The notes: generated by a model from the sequence alone, not told the origin. Shown: positions 12,961 through 25,297, counted from the stretch's first letter. The stretch is DNA of 64,000 bases from Onchidella celtica (GCA_963931925.1 OZ007569.1:72143118-72207117); one strand, 5' to 3'. Program-made: numbers and translations.

Positions 12961-14033
12961 TTCTTCAGGATCTGATAGCCAGGAATTTTTTTTTTCAAAA
13001 TAATGATAACCATTTATCTGCACATACTTGAGGTTCATTTAACACTAACAGTTTTCCCACTGTTAGGCTGTAAACGTTTACATGAACAACGAATAAAGCA
13101 TTCTGAAATTCCAGTACCGGTATGGACAGGTTAATGCTTACAACACTTTCATCTTTAAATGTATAATGCATCCATGAGGATTTTGTGCATATGAATAATG
13201 AATTTCACATCACCCAGATGCTTTAATCAGAACCGATGCTCCTGTATAAAAAACACTGGCCGCTTTAGAAAGTACAGTTTGGTGGGGCGCGTTTACAATA
13301 AGTACTCGCGAAGTGGTTGACGAGCCCTGACCTTTGTCGGCGATAGTCTTTGTTATGTTTTCCTGTTTCAATATGAGGCACCGATTGGAGGGAACTAGTA
13401 AAAATGAGAAAGCCGTTTGATCCTGTTCGGCAGTGGCTCGCCATATAAGCTGCTCCCATTTTTAGGAAGCCTTTGTCTGGGCATACTTATTGCAGTTGGA
13501 AGTTTTACCGTCTAGCCAACGTAATGATGACTGGTTAAGGTTGGTTATGTATAGCCAAATGTTAGTCTCGGCCGAATGACCGGATGACTGGCTTCGTTGG
13601 TAACTGCTTATGAATGCACGGGGCCCAATGGCAATAGCCATAGTCTGAGGCCCTCGAGAGACAAGGATGTCAGCCCTTGCTTATGAATGCTTCAGCGAAC
13701 TGAGGACCTTGCGTGATGAGAGCATGTATTTAACTGAGGCTGAGTTTGGGCGCTGTCAGTAACTGTACTACCGGTACTGAACCTGCATTGTCACTGTGAA
13801 CAAAAATGCAACCAAATTGTCATTTCAGTTCAAAATATTTATTTGATAATACTGATGGAGGGGAAAAAATCTCAGGCTTTCTGTAATCACTAAAATCAGT
13901 GCTAATTAGAATAAATGTTGGAACTGGAAAAAAAAAAATAATAATAATAACGATAAAATCTAGATGAACGTCTCATCCTGCAGGACAAACAGGGTATGCT
14001 AATGGGTTTGGTCTTAAAGACCCTCAACACATT
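12961..14033. other. Non-coding stretch
   Basis: No gene or clear repeat boundary seen. The stretch lies within the large intron between the exons at 11599-12050 and 24577-24736 on the minus strand. Confidence 0.35.
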
Positions 14034-14052
14034 ATATATATATATAGATCAT

Positions 14053-14104
<52 letters not shown>

Positions 14105-14109
14105 AGAGA

Positions 14110-14178
<69 letters not shown>
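14034..14178. repeat. Microsatellite, (TA)n then (GA)n
   Basis: A short TA run at 14034-14046 precedes an almost pure GA run of roughly 115 bases from about 14062 to 14178, with a few GGGA and GACA interruptions. Confidence 0.9.
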
Positions 14179-14179
<1 letters not shown>

Positions 14180-16435
14180 ATTTACAACATAGGACAACTA
14201 ATTCCTTCATTATCATGGTGTTGCTGAAATGCATAGATGTCATAGTCTTAAGATGTCGGCTTTCACCCTGATTGCTGCACTATCAAAAACGATAGCGACA
14301 GTGAACGCATTGCTGATGTTTTGAGGTGAGCTACTTGACAGACCTGTACATTGATTCTAAAAACCTTTGAGTGTCAATGAATAAAACCCCCGATTATTAT
14401 TAAAGCAAAAAAACAATTCATGTCAAAAGGCGCATGAAAGGAGCCCCCACCCACCTCCCAAAAAAAACCGTTTCGTCTGGTGCTTGGTACATGTGATTTT
14501 CTTGACCAGGTCAGAACATTCTGGGCAGCAGTGAAATTAATTAAAATCATACGTAGAAAAGAACCAATCCGGACATTAAGTAGGTAGTCCAAACTGCCCC
14601 GCTGAAGGGGCGAAATCACGTTTTTGGCATACTTTTAGGCCAGCATTACAAGGCTATTACTGCTGTGAGTTCATGTAAAACGGCGTGTATCCTACATCAA
14701 AATAAAGTTCAAGCCTTCCTCTGTCAAAGTATATTATCTTTTGTATTGTTTAATGTGTGTAGCCATGTGTTTTTATTGCTTGAACAACACAGTCTTGCCG
14801 TTTTCGCCCTGAGCCGCACATACCGATTTGGCCCCCTCATAACAAAGGACCTCAGCACAGCACGCCGATGTAGCGCACGTGTTTGAAAATAACTCACACA
14901 GAAAGCCAGATAAATGATGTTTAATTCAATATATATTTCATCCTGTTTTAAGTTGAAATTCCTTTAAAAATGGTTTGTTGAAAAGTTTGTTGATCGAGAA
15001 ACTGGCGGAAACTTTAATAGGATCAGGATCAAAATTATACGCAAATGAACCTCAGCCTTTGTATTTTCAGGGTGTGCCAAAATTAGACTAAGGGCATGTT
15101 TAGGTGCAAAGCACCGACTGCTTTTATAGACCCACCCAATACTTAATTTTGTCACCTTTTTCTGACACTCAGTGCGAAGTCAATGGCGACGCGGTTGACA
15201 AAATTTTCAATTAAAAAAAAAATAAAAACATTTTTTTGTCTCCCTTGTAAGAGTTCACACAGATTTGATGTTGGATGACGTTTGATGATTAAAAAAAGTA
15301 AAATGAGATGCTTGTACTATATTTGTACCCCTCGAAAAAAATTGAGCGTAATGTAGATGACTTTGACTTGGAAACTAATAATTTTTAATGCCATGACTCA
15401 ATAAACAGTCATTTTATGGGCAGTCAAAGTTGGACTATTGTGCAATCTGCAAAAGGTAGGAAATTCGAGGTGTTTTTTCACTTTTGAAAATGCCATAACT
15501 TTCCAACCCTTTAAGCCAGAATGACAAATTTGGTATCAAAATTCTTGGAAAAGCAGGCTCCATCAGATTAGACAGTAACTGGTGGGTTGTGATAAAAAGT
15601 AAAAATTAGTTTGGACTACCTACATTAAGCAAATAATCCATGTACTTTAAACCTATATAAATGAATCAGAATGCTTCAGAAGTTAAAATCATCGAAAAAA
15701 GATCGCCTTTGTTAATAATATTGTTTTTATCAAGGTTTTTACCTCTACCCTTTCAAGACTACTTCTTGTGATCATATGATAGTGAACTGAAAGTTCATGG
15801 TCTCAGGTACTAAACGTATGTTTGTCGAAAGAGTTATCTGACATAATGACAAAGCATTGATCATTGTGCAGTCATTGCATGTATTGTAAAATACGACTGC
15901 GAAGCAGCTAATAATATGAGCGCATGTAAATCCCTCGGAACTCTTGAACTCTTAAACAGAAACTTGTAACTGAAGCTCAGTAATGGATAAGGCTTGCGAA
16001 GAAAACAGTTCCTGGCTGCAAGAAGGCAAACTAAATAAATAAATACAAATGAATAAATGAACGGCCGGGGAGGGGGGCAGGGGTGTGCATGGAAGAGGGG
16101 TGGAAACGTAAACAACCTAACATGGTACGTTCGCTATACACTGTATTATTTTTTTACCCCTCTGTCATCTCGCAACCAGCCTGACTGGAACCTGGCAATC
16201 TTCTTTCACTTATGGCGAGTAGAATGTATCAAATTTAAAAAAAGTGCTCTTCCTTGTGCACTCTGGTGAAACTAATTGTGTTAATGTGTAGCAGAAAATG
16301 CAATGCAGGATGTTAGACTCCAAGACAAGAGGGTACTATGACCTGGGCATGGGCATACATAGATTGGTTGTACATGCATTCATTTCTTGGTGCGGAACCA
16401 AACTTCCGCGTTCAGTAGGCGCGTCAATATGGTCA
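14179..16435. other. Non-coding intronic stretch, no gene supported
   Basis: Only short frames without domain signals on either strand. A short G-rich tract lies near 16066-16082. No element boundaries were recognised. Confidence 0.35.
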
Positions 16436-16858
16436 CCTGTCACCTGTCGGCTTCATCGTCATCGATGTTAGCTACTACAGTGGATGTCACGACAAAATCT
16501 CCTCCACCCAATCCTGTCCTTAGCTTTCCTAGTTAGTTCACTTATTTCCAGCTGGCTGACTTTCTTGATGTTATCGTGATATGTCATGGGTGGTCTTCCT
16601 TGTTTTCTCTTTGTTTCTGTCTTTCCTTGAAGGATTGATATTATAAGGGCCGTGCTTTTGTTTCGGGCCGCGTGGCCGATGTATGCAAGTCTTCTTTTAT
16701 TTATTTCAGGTGTTATTCTTCTGGTGGTGCCAAGCTGTTCTAAGATGCTTGTATTTGTTCTCCTTTCTGTCCAACTTATTCTGAGTAGCCTTCTGTAAAG
16801 CCACATTTCAGCTGCCTCCAATCTTGTTATGTCTGCCTTTTTGAGTGTCCATGGTATC
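16436..16858 (-). mobile_element. LINE family A (RTE-like), 3'-end fragment
   Basis: The minus strand encodes the last 130 or so residues of the same polyprotein found at 31.2-33.5 and 42.0-43.7 kb (W-T-L-K-K-A-D-I..., EMWLYRRLLRISWTERRT, ending CRDIHCSS). The non-coding end has the same tandem ACAGGTG units. The copy is 5'-truncated where homology stops near 16855. ATGGT lies directly beyond both ends (16430-16434 and 16856-16860), so it may be a short target duplication. It differs from the other copies at a few codons. Confidence 0.85.
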
Positions 16859-17855
16859 ATTCAAAACTGTAGCCATGCTGAAGCGTCGGTCGCTACCGTA
16901 AACCTAGAATGGCGGATGGTTCATGACCGTTCGCTGTTTTGTGACGTCACACAATGGGATCATCCAGTCTGGTTACTTTATTAGTCTGTGAATGTGTGTC
17001 TGGACTAAATTGAACACGGAATCAGTTCCTATTGTATTTGAAATCAAACTTTTAAAAATGCTGTGCATCTTATAATAGACCATCTATTTTACTGCTTCAA
17101 GATTAAGCCATAACGACCATAAGATTTGCTAACAAATTACACTCGCAGATCTACAATATTATGTTGGTTTATTGTTTTGTATTATTTTAATATCATAGAA
17201 GCGAAATGCCTATTGTTGTCGCATAACGCTGGCATGAGCAAAAAAGACCGGCGGCTTACGCCCGGGGAAGATCTTTTGTTTCTCGGTGGCCTCAGACGAA
17301 GGCTGTTCACCTCATAATTAACGGACTATTTTTTATCCGCTCTCGTACAGTGGCATAGCTAAACCAATGGGATAGCTAAATCAATAGGATAGCTAAACCA
17401 GTTGGCAATGAGCTGTAGCTTAGCACCGCTGACCGGTCCGTGAGGACAATGTAAGTGTCCATCTTTGTTCATGGGCGAGGCCAAAATACCACAACAACTT
17501 CAAACATCATTATCACATGATCTGTTCGAACATCTTTCCTCTGTCCATGTAAACAAAAAAAGATCGGCCCGAAGATAAAGGGCCGGTGGCGAATAAACTT
17601 TCAGTATCACGGAGAGGAAAGTTTGGGGTGTGGTGTGTGTGGGAGAGCAGGGGTATATAATAGAAACGACCGATCTACCTTTTCTACTACTCAGTGTTTT
17701 TTTTGTGTGTATGATTTACATTGACTATGAATATTTCCACATACTTGACATTCATTTAATAATAACTGTTTGAAAAGGGGGGCTTTATTTCTAATGAAAA
17801 TTAGTTATTTCAATTTACATGGATGGTAAAAAAGTGCTCTAACTATTGAAAAGTG
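16859..17855. other. Non-coding intronic stretch
   Basis: No gene supported. A short repeat of GGGATAGCTAAA-like phrases lies at about 17350-17400. Confidence 0.35.
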
Positions 17856-17972
17856 GGAAATCATTTCAGATGAACATCAAATATCTCAAGGTGCCCAATT
17901 TTCGCCAGTAACATGGGAAATCTTTCAAATGAGTATCAAAGATCTCGGTATGCACTGAATTCACACTACCGC
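17856..17972. repeat. Short tandem repeat, unit about 63 bp
   Basis: Units begin TGGGAAATC or TGGGGAAATAA at about 17856, 17919 and 17981 and contain ATGAACATCA/ATGAGTATCA and ATCTC/ATCTG. The third unit merges into the LINE 3' sequence that follows, so the array may derive from the 3' region of that LINE. Confidence 0.5.
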
Positions 17973-18142
17973 CGCCGTGAAAACTGGGGAAATAACGTCA
18001 AATGAACATCGACCATCTGGAATTACCCGTTGTTTACATGACACAGATTCATTGGTATTACTTATTACTTTGGTATTACTTTGGTGTAGAACCAGCCTCC
18101 TCGCACCCGGAACACACCCATACGTACTCAGCTCTCCGCGCC
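17973..18142 (-). mobile_element. LINE 3'-end copy interrupted by an LTR element
   Basis: This segment is nearly identical to 23040-23209, the 3' end of the RNase H-bearing LINE. It continues, beyond the LTR element inserted at 18143, as 23000-23039. The two parts together make about 205 bases of LINE 3' sequence standing directly next to the longer copy. Confidence 0.8.
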
Positions 18143-19323
18143 TGTCAAGGTTAAAGTACATTTATAAGAGACTTGTTTTATTTCATGTCATCATTGATTT
18201 TAGCCAGTGCAAACGTCCTTGAACTAGTCCCGTGGACAGTTTGTTTTTGTAGCGCTTTTTTTAGAGATGGAAAGAAAGTGGGGCAAGATAGAACGAATGG
18301 ATAAATTAACAGTGACGATGCAGTTTTCGACCCCGTGGTTTGGGTGTGCTTTAGCAAGGAAAGACGGGGCGAATAAGGAGTGAATAAATTCGTACATAAA
18401 ACGTTTAGGGTGTAGAGACTTTGCGAAAGGTTTTGATATGCTTATTTGCAGCCGGCCGCATAGTATATAAGCGCGGCCATTCTTATGTTTGCACTCCATG
18501 CAGAAAGTTCCATCTGCGAGGGTGTCGGCTAGGTTCAGCCAGAGGGAACCAGAGAGACTGTTAAGCCAAGTCTATGGCAATGATAGACTTTGGGAGTGAA
18601 CCATAGACTATCATGAAATAACTACTGCTATTGTTTGCTGCTCCCCTGATCTTGTGTCAGGGGCTAATCGTAAGTCCTACCTGCTGTTTCGACGATGAAC
18701 GTGAATCTGACCTTACTTCTTCAGTAAAAGTGCTACCAAAGGATGCAAGACTCCAATGTGTACTTGCAATTAAGATCTAGCATGAGTGTCTGATATACAC
18801 AATTGTAAATTGTAATTGATGTGTCTGGATGAGGCTGGGGATTGCCAGCCCATCCTAGAGCAGATCTAGATCTATCTTAACTACGTCAGTGTGTTTTGAC
18901 GGTTTGATCCTTTGTAATTAACTTACTGAGTGAATATTGTCGTCTGAGACATAAGAATAGTATGTGTGAGATAGTAGGCAGATTATTTTCCTGAAGATAA
19001 ATATTTATTAAGTAAACTGTGAATGAGTCAGAATGATATGGAGTTTCTAATCTTTTGAGAACCTAGAGGAGACTTCTAGTTAGCTATTATATTATTTTCA
19101 TTTGATGCTGCTGATGTTGTCCTTTTAATATGGAAGTTAGACGAAATTGTTAGGGAATAATAAGTAAATAAATTTGTGGCCCTGCAGGTCTGTTGATAAA
19201 AACCATTCAGATTGTTATTAGTATGTGGCATGGTATGGCAGAGTAACTTGTAAAACCTCTCGATCTATTAAATGCAGTCGAACACCTAAAATACATTTGA
19301 GCACAGTAATCCCCATTGTAACA
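18143..19323 (+). repeat. 5' LTR
   Basis: Starts TGTCAAGG, ends TTGTAACA. It holds a TATA-like TAGTATATAAGCGCGG at about 18461-18476, expected to start transcription near 18495, and AATAAA-type sites at about 18383 and 19166. A 91-codon antisense frame inside it is present identically in the other LTR and is judged fortuitous. Confidence 0.9.
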
Positions 19324-19324
19324 C

Positions 19325-19342
19325 TGGAGAGGGACCCTTAAA
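19325..19342 (+). promoter_or_regulatory. Candidate primer binding site
   Basis: TGGAGAGGGACCC follows the end of the left LTR after a single C. Position and initial TGG fit priming by a tRNA 3' end; I could not assign the tRNA. Confidence 0.55.
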
Positions 19343-20525
19343 GAACTTTATTTAACGCCATGCCATAGTAAATTATTTAAAACCTTTTGTTTTTTTATTA
19401 CATCATTTAATATTGTACTCTTGTAATATTGTGTTTTCAGGTCTTTTTATTATCCATTTTAGGCATTTGTATTAATTTAATATTTTGTGTTTCAATTTCA
19501 TATGGTGAATTCAACATCCCATTGACCCGTGGACACCGGCGAGGGAACCCTTTCACCGTACAGATCTACCTCAGACAGACATACAGTTTTTGGGCTTGGA
19601 GCTATGGTTTGAGGATATCAACCATCTGAATTCCTCAAAAAGAAAGATAAGTGAACCATCTATTTGACAGTCTTGGGGAGGGCGAAGTACTTTCCGCTCT
19701 GTGTGTTTTCCAGGCCATTTTACTAGTTACTATATGTTTAGTTTAAGTGCGGGAGGTTGGTTGGGATCATAGTTGAGCATATCTTCTTTGCCATTACGAA
19801 GGATATTGGAGGCCTTGGTGGTATGTATAACTCGGGGGGATTTGCTTCACTGTGAATAGTTCTATTAGGGATCCATTATTCGTATAGATTGTGGCGTTTC
19901 TTTTACTTCCTCCCTTTCTTTAGGAAGATGTCTCTCCTGTTTTCTTCTTAAACTTTCTGTAACATAAGTTAGGACTTGTAGGGTCTGTTATCGTTCGTTT
20001 TGCTTGTAAGTCTTGCGTCTTGTTTGTAATGTAACATTTTTTATACATTCGTTATATCGTATTTACCTTTTTTTTATTTATACTTAATTTTTCTTGCATA
20101 CCTGAATTCGTTCACGTGTTGTGACACGGTGAGTGAGTTCATGTGTAATCTGGGTTAATAAGGAGTGAGGTTTAATTAATCCTCCTATGTTGTACAGTGG
20201 CAACACTCCTTGAGTGAGGATTTTTATTGAATTGTTGGAACCCGTGCAGTTACCATGCTGCCTGTTCTATGGAGCTTATTAAGCATTATGTATTACCGAT
20301 CTCGTTTTAACATTGACGAGCCCCCGAGAGAGCAGTACTAGGCTGCTTAGGGAAGTGACTTTTTTTGAGTAGGGATATGTGGTGAATATTGGTGTTATTT
20401 TCGGCTGAGCGGCCGCCCGAGGAGCAAAGAGTTTATTGTCTCATGGGACTTGTTCGTATCAGTATTGAGGTAATGTCATTATAATAGACACGTGGTATAT
20501 TGAGAGAGAGAGAGAGTTGAACCTT

Positions 20526-20779
20526 CTTACAGGCAGTGTAAGGCCGCAGGCAGTGTAAGACGCGGAGACGCAGTATAAGACCTATGGGCAGTGTAAGACC
20601 GACCGTTAAGAAGAGGAATTTTCGCGTTTTGAGAAGAGAGATATTTTGCAGTGGTAACAGAGGACACTGCGTGTTCGCGTTTTTGAGAGAGATTTTGCAG
20701 TGGTAACAGAGGACACTGCGTGTTCGCGTTTTTGAGAGATATTTTGCAGTGGTAACAGAGGACACTGCGTGGTCGCGTT
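20526..20779. repeat. Two tandem repeats inside the LTR element interior
   Basis: The first part (about 20526-20604) repeats GGCAGTGTAAG(A/G)CC-like units. The second (20621-20779) repeats a unit of about 49-53 bp containing TTTTGCAGTGGTAACAGAGG and ACACTGCGTG with TTCGCG starts at 20621, 20674, 20723 and a variant at 20772. The rest of the interior (19343-21806) shows no coding potential. Confidence 0.8.
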
Positions 20780-21806
20780 TTAAGTAGTTGTGGAGAAGAG
20801 TGGTTGTTTTTTTTAATACCGATTATGTCTTAGGCTGTCCGCGTTCCGTGGACCAGCTATCGTAATACCAGATATGACTATATACCGAGATGACTGTGAC
20901 ACTTGACGTGTGCATGGCTTGCGTAAAGCGCATTTAATTAACTAGCTATCGCCTCGTGCCATCTCATCTATACCGGATTCGATACGGAGATTAAATAAAT
21001 TAAATCATTTAGTTGTTGAATTGAGAAAGTTCTATAATTGTTGCATTTAAGGCAGCACTACGCGAATGTGGAATGTGAACGTTAAGCTGAGTAATTTTTC
21101 GCCGTTTTGTTGTTTCGGCTTCATTATACGGAAATTCGTTGTAAAAAGTAAGACAGACCAAAATTTTCATTACTCTATTACAGAGTCTGTCTTGTATTGG
21201 GGTTGGATAGTGCTTGTCCCCCTCAATTCTTGACGGTGGATGGATTCACATTTATCTTGTTCATTACTTTATGAACCAATTTTACAATCCTTTTTTTGTG
21301 AATATCCTCTTTCCACCAGCGTCATTCCTGACTGTGACCTGAACTTCTGGCAAACCTGACGCCCTTGTCAGCGGGTCAATGAGATGAAGACATGGCAAAC
21401 CAAGCTACCAGAGCTACTGCTGCCATTGGAAACCACAGTATTTTAATTAATAATATATTGTGTGTGAATGTTTATATAAGCAGCAATTATCTGTGTTGAC
21501 TATATAAGTATAAGCCTATTCCTTCAGTAAGGCTTCATTATTTGATAATAGTTATACTTTCATCCAGTAGTATACAGTGATATACTCATTATTATTATAG
21601 ATGTTTCTGAGAATTTTGATTGTGTGCAGTAAGAATGTTTAAATATACTAGATTCTATAGAACGTGACATCCAGAATTGTATGCTTTTTGTCCATCCAAT
21701 ATGCACGTTCTTAGTTACATTTTTCTACAGTACTACTTAAGCCCCTACCACAATAACTTTGGGATTTCTTGGATCCTATCGTGTAAATTTTATTTAAAAT
21801 TTTCAC

Positions 21807-21818
21807 TGGGGTGGGGGA
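21807..21818 (+). promoter_or_regulatory. Polypurine tract
   Basis: A GGGGTGGGGGA run sits directly before the TG of the right LTR, the usual place for plus-strand priming in LTR retrotransposons. Confidence 0.8.
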
Positions 21819-22999
21819 TGTCAAGGTTAAAGTACATTTATAAGAGACTTGTTTTATTTCATGTCATCATTGATTTTAGCCAGTGCAAACGTCCTTGAAC
21901 TAGTCCCGTGGACAGTTTGTTTTTGTAGCGCTTTTTTTAGAGATGGAAAGAAAGTGGGGCAAGATAGAACGAATGGATAAATTAACAGTGACGATGCAGT
22001 TTTCGACCCCGTGGTTTGGGTGTGCTTTAGCAAGGAAAGACGGGGCGAATAAGGAGTGAATAAATTCGTACATAAAACGTTTAGGGTGTAGAGACTTTGC
22101 GAAAGGTTTTGATATGCTTATTTGCAGCCGGCCGCATAGTATATAAGCGCGGCCATTCTTATGTTTGCACTCCATGCAGAAAGTTCCATCTGCGAGGGTG
22201 TCGGCTAGGTTCAGCCAGAGGGAACCAGAGAGACTGTTAAGCCAAGTCTATGGCAATGATAGACTTTGGGAGTGAACCATAGACTATCATGAAATAACTA
22301 CTGCTATTGTTTGCTGCTCCCCTGATCTTGTGTCAGGGGCTAATCGTAAGTCCTACCTGCTGTTTCGACGATGAACGTGAATCTGACCTTACTTCTTCAG
22401 TAAAAGTGCTACCAAAGGATGCAAGACTCCAATGTGTACTTGCAATTAAGATCTAGCATGAGTGTCTGATATACACAATTGTAAATTGTAATTGATGTGT
22501 CTGGATGAGGCTGGGGATTGCCAGCCCATCCTAGAGCAGATCTAGATCTATCTTAACTACGTCAGTGTGTTTTGACGGTTTGATCCTTTGTAATTAACTT
22601 ACTGAGTGAATATTGTCGTCTGAGACATAAGAATAGTATGTGTGAGATAGTAGGCAGATTATTTTCCTGAAGATAAATATTTATTAAGTAAACTGTGAAT
22701 GAGTCAGAATGATATGGAGTTTCTAATCTTTTGAGAACCTAGAGGAGACTTCTAGTTAGCTATTATATTATTTTCATTTGATGCTGCTGATGTTGTCCTT
22801 TTAATATGGAAGTTAGACGAAATTGTTAGGGAATAATAAGTAAATAAATTTGTGGCCCTGCAGGTCTGTTGATAAAAACCATTCAGATTGTTATTAGTAT
22901 GTGGCATGGTATGGCAGAGTAACTTGTAAAACCTCTCGATCTATTAAATGCAGTCGAACACCTAAAATACATTTGAGCACAGTAATCCCTATCGTAACA
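21819..22999 (+). repeat. 3' LTR
   Basis: Matches the 5' LTR base for base over its readable length apart from a few changes near the end (CCCATT versus CCTATC). Ends CGTAACA and is followed by the target duplication GCGCC. Confidence 0.9.
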
Positions 23000-23004
23000 G
23001 CGCC

Positions 23005-23690
23005 ATCATGTCGGACAAGGTCTTCTCACTAACAACGCCGTGAAAACTGGGGAAATAACGTCAAATGAACATCGACCATCTGGAATTACCCGTTGTTTAC
23101 ATGACACAGATTCATTGGTATTACTTATTACTTTGGTATTACTTTGGTGTAGAACCAGCCTCATCGCACTCGGAACACACCCATACGTGCTCAGCTCTCC
23201 GCGCCATCATGTCGGACAAGGTCTTCTCACTAACAACTCCAGTAAGATGTTGATTGAACAGTCGTCTTGCAATACCACACAACCGGCTCTTGTCTCCACA
23301 GCCTCTCTGATGCCCAAACAGTTTTATACGTTCGATGGTGTCCCCGTCTTCTTGTGGTGCTGTGTCTCTCAAAGCTGCGAGAATTTCATTTTCCCCGAGA
23401 CTAAGAGAGCCTTGCATTGGGGCCTCATCAGCAAGCTTATCCGCTCTCTCATTTCCAGATACTCCAGCGTGTCCAGGGGAGAAAATCCAAGTCAGCCTTT
23501 TCAGTTTTCTGTCGTGCAGATACTGCACCCATTCAGGTATGAGGTATCCTGTCTCTATTTTCCTGAGCATTCTCTGAATACGGTGAATGATTTCAGATTG
23601 TGTATCTGTCACATACCTTTTTGTTTTGAGTTTTTCTCAATAACTAAAGCCCAGGGATCAGCAAAAAACATAAATGAGTTGTAGAAATGG
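23005..23690 (-). mobile_element. LINE 3' fragment with RNase H domain
   Basis: The minus strand carries the 3' end of a non-LTR retrotransposon. The open part (23139-23612) is described separately. Upstream of it the frame is broken near 23612-23690. The 3' untranslated end (23040-23138) is duplicated as a truncated copy at 17973-18142 plus 23000-23039. Confidence 0.75.
23139..23612 (-). pseudogene. RNase H C-terminal part of a LINE polyprotein
   Basis: The frame reads VTDTQSEIIHRIQRML (region of a catalytic aspartate), LTWIFSPGHAGVSGNERADK (the SPGHxGxxGNExAD block with the catalytic His and Asp), then a C-terminal tail ending in C-x2-C (WVCSEC) and a stop at 23139. RNase H of this type removes RNA from the RNA-DNA hybrid during LINE insertion. 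The reverse transcriptase and endonuclease regions are absent, so this is a 5'-truncated relic. Confidence 0.75.
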
Positions 23691-24576
23691 ACGGCGCTGC
23701 CTTTCATGTATCACTGAGTTCTATGCCACCCCGGCCGGAGTTACGCGCTTTCTAATTCTTTGAACGGCAATATCTCGAAATCCCGTTTGAGAAACGTTAC
23801 ACGGGTTTGATTCCACAGATACGATATGTACATTGCTCACTTACAAAGTTTGCATTGGACATCAAATATGATACACCAAATGCAAACAATTAATCTCTGA
23901 ATTTTATGGCTGAAGTTAAAGCTGAATCAAATATGAAGCGTGTAAAATTAAAGCAAGCTTATTTGCCAAGAATGAATGGTGAAATAATCCTTTATATCCT
24001 TTATAACAGTTTCCCCCCAACTAGATAATCTTTTGAGTACAAATGAAAATAAAAATGAGGAAAATACACTAATAATATCAATTACATAAATATTGTTTGA
24101 AACAATTCGTTGTGGTGTGCCATTATCATTTTCTTTTGGAATGGTATAATTTTTTATTTGCTATCATTGACCATAACATGTTTGTTTTAAATGAGAGCTT
24201 TATCATTCTTACCCATGTCCAGAACTCCCGAAACCAATCTGGGTATTGCTGGGTCATCAGTTTATGTATGTTGTAGGTAGGAATTAGACAGCAAATAATG
24301 ACTTCAAAATGCACAAATAATCATTCCGTTCTAGAACAGACAATCTTTACAGGTGTAAAAAGGGGCGAGCTCAACAAAACAGTCAGTCCTGGAAAAGTCC
24401 CATTTGTTGGTTTATTTCTTTATGGTATGTTGTTTATGTACAACCTTCCTTTGATCCGTCATTGCTTTCAAAATTAACTGCTCTGTTTCTCATTTGGCTG
24501 ATTAATTTTTTTTTCTCTCTTTACTGTTGTTCAAATCTAAAATGTCTGTCATCCTTTCATCTTGTTAATAAGTTAC
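23691..24576. other. Non-coding intronic stretch with a possible micro-exon
   Basis: No gene supported. On the minus strand a 36-base segment (24213-24248) lies between ACCCAG and GTAAGA and preserves the reading phase between the exons at 24577-24736 and 11599-12050. The acceptor is weak, so it is only a possibility. Confidence 0.3.
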
Positions 24577-24736
24577 CTTCGCATGAAATCCTCAGAATAG
24601 TGACCAGTGCATCTCCAATCTCCACTGCTTTAATCCAGTGTGTCATGTTGGATGCTGAACCAGCTTCAGCACTTCTTCTTGTATTACTGATTGTGGTTTG
24701 CAGAGCACGTGGATTATCTGGCAGACTTCGTCTTTC
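24577..24736 (-). CDS. Internal exon of the unidentified gene
   Basis: Acceptor TCACTGCAG and donor GTAACT bracket 160 open bases: 53 codons plus one base. The sequence starts ERRSLPDNPRALQTTISNTR and ends DALVTILRISCE. The entry phase (0) matches the exon at 36717-36908 and the exit phase matches the terminal exon at 11599-12050. Hydrophilic first half, helical second half, no recognised domain. Its link to the other exons is inferred from strand and phase; the neighbouring introns would be about 12 kb each. Confidence 0.55.
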
Positions 24737-25297
24737 CTGCAGTGACATTAATGATTAGTCTAACTCAGTGCTGTGTACTATTTTCATCTCGGCATTTTGA
24801 GCTTTCTTCCATTTCTCAATCATAATGTTAACTTTTAACATGCTCCAAATCAACCCCCTATCTGCTGTCAAACTACATATAATATGGTTTGATGAATACT
24901 GAAACACAATTTCTTTCAGTAAGCACGAAACACAGCAAGAGGGTTGTGATTTTCTGCAATTGGTGTACGCTTGGCCTTCAAATGGTGATCCAATTTGAAT
25001 TTGCACTGCTTCCAAAACAAAAACCTCATTTTTGAATCTTCTCTTTTACAATCTCACATACTATAATTACGCAAAATCTGGCTTAGTATAACATATGAAG
25101 GAATTACATGTATAATATAGCCTGTTGCCAAACTCTCTATCCCAGTGGGGGAGGGGCGGGGGGGGGGGGGCATGGCACAACACTGAGGCTGAGGGCATCC
25201 TCTATATAATGAAGCGCGGAAATTCTGAATGTGCTGCTGATTTATTATGTTGTACAGTAACAGCACACTTTTTGGGGACACACAGGTGCTATATACA
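24737..25297. other. Non-coding stretch with G-rich tract
   Basis: A G run of about 25 bases with one C interruption at 25144-25170 could form a G-quadruplex. No gene seen. Confidence 0.4.

Larger units (their letters stand above)
18143..22999 (+). mobile_element. Non-autonomous LTR retrotransposon (LARD-like)
   Basis: Two direct repeats of 1181 bp (18143-19323 and 21819-22999) start TGTCAAGG and end GTAACA. They keep a constant offset of 3676 with no gaps and differ visibly only at a few bases near the 3' end. GCGCC flanks both outer ends (18138-18142 and 23000-23004), a 5-bp target duplication. A TGG-starting primer binding site follows the left LTR after one base, and a purine tract sits directly before the right LTR. 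The 2.5-kb interior has no gag or pol reading frame, so the element must have been moved by enzymes of another element. Near-identity of the LTRs implies recent insertion. The strand is set by the order of primer site, purine tract and TATA box. Confidence 0.9.

Noticed and set aside
14049..14243. Minus-strand frame of repeated Leu-Ser
   Set aside because: It is only the translation of the GA microsatellite.
18224..18499. 91-codon minus-strand frame, repeated identically at 21900-22175
   Set aside because: The identity comes from the two LTR copies; the frame is antisense to the LTR and overlaps its TATA region, with no domain.
19429..19629. 66-codon frame inside the LTR element
   Set aside because: No gag or pol similarity and no support; the interior is best seen as non-coding.
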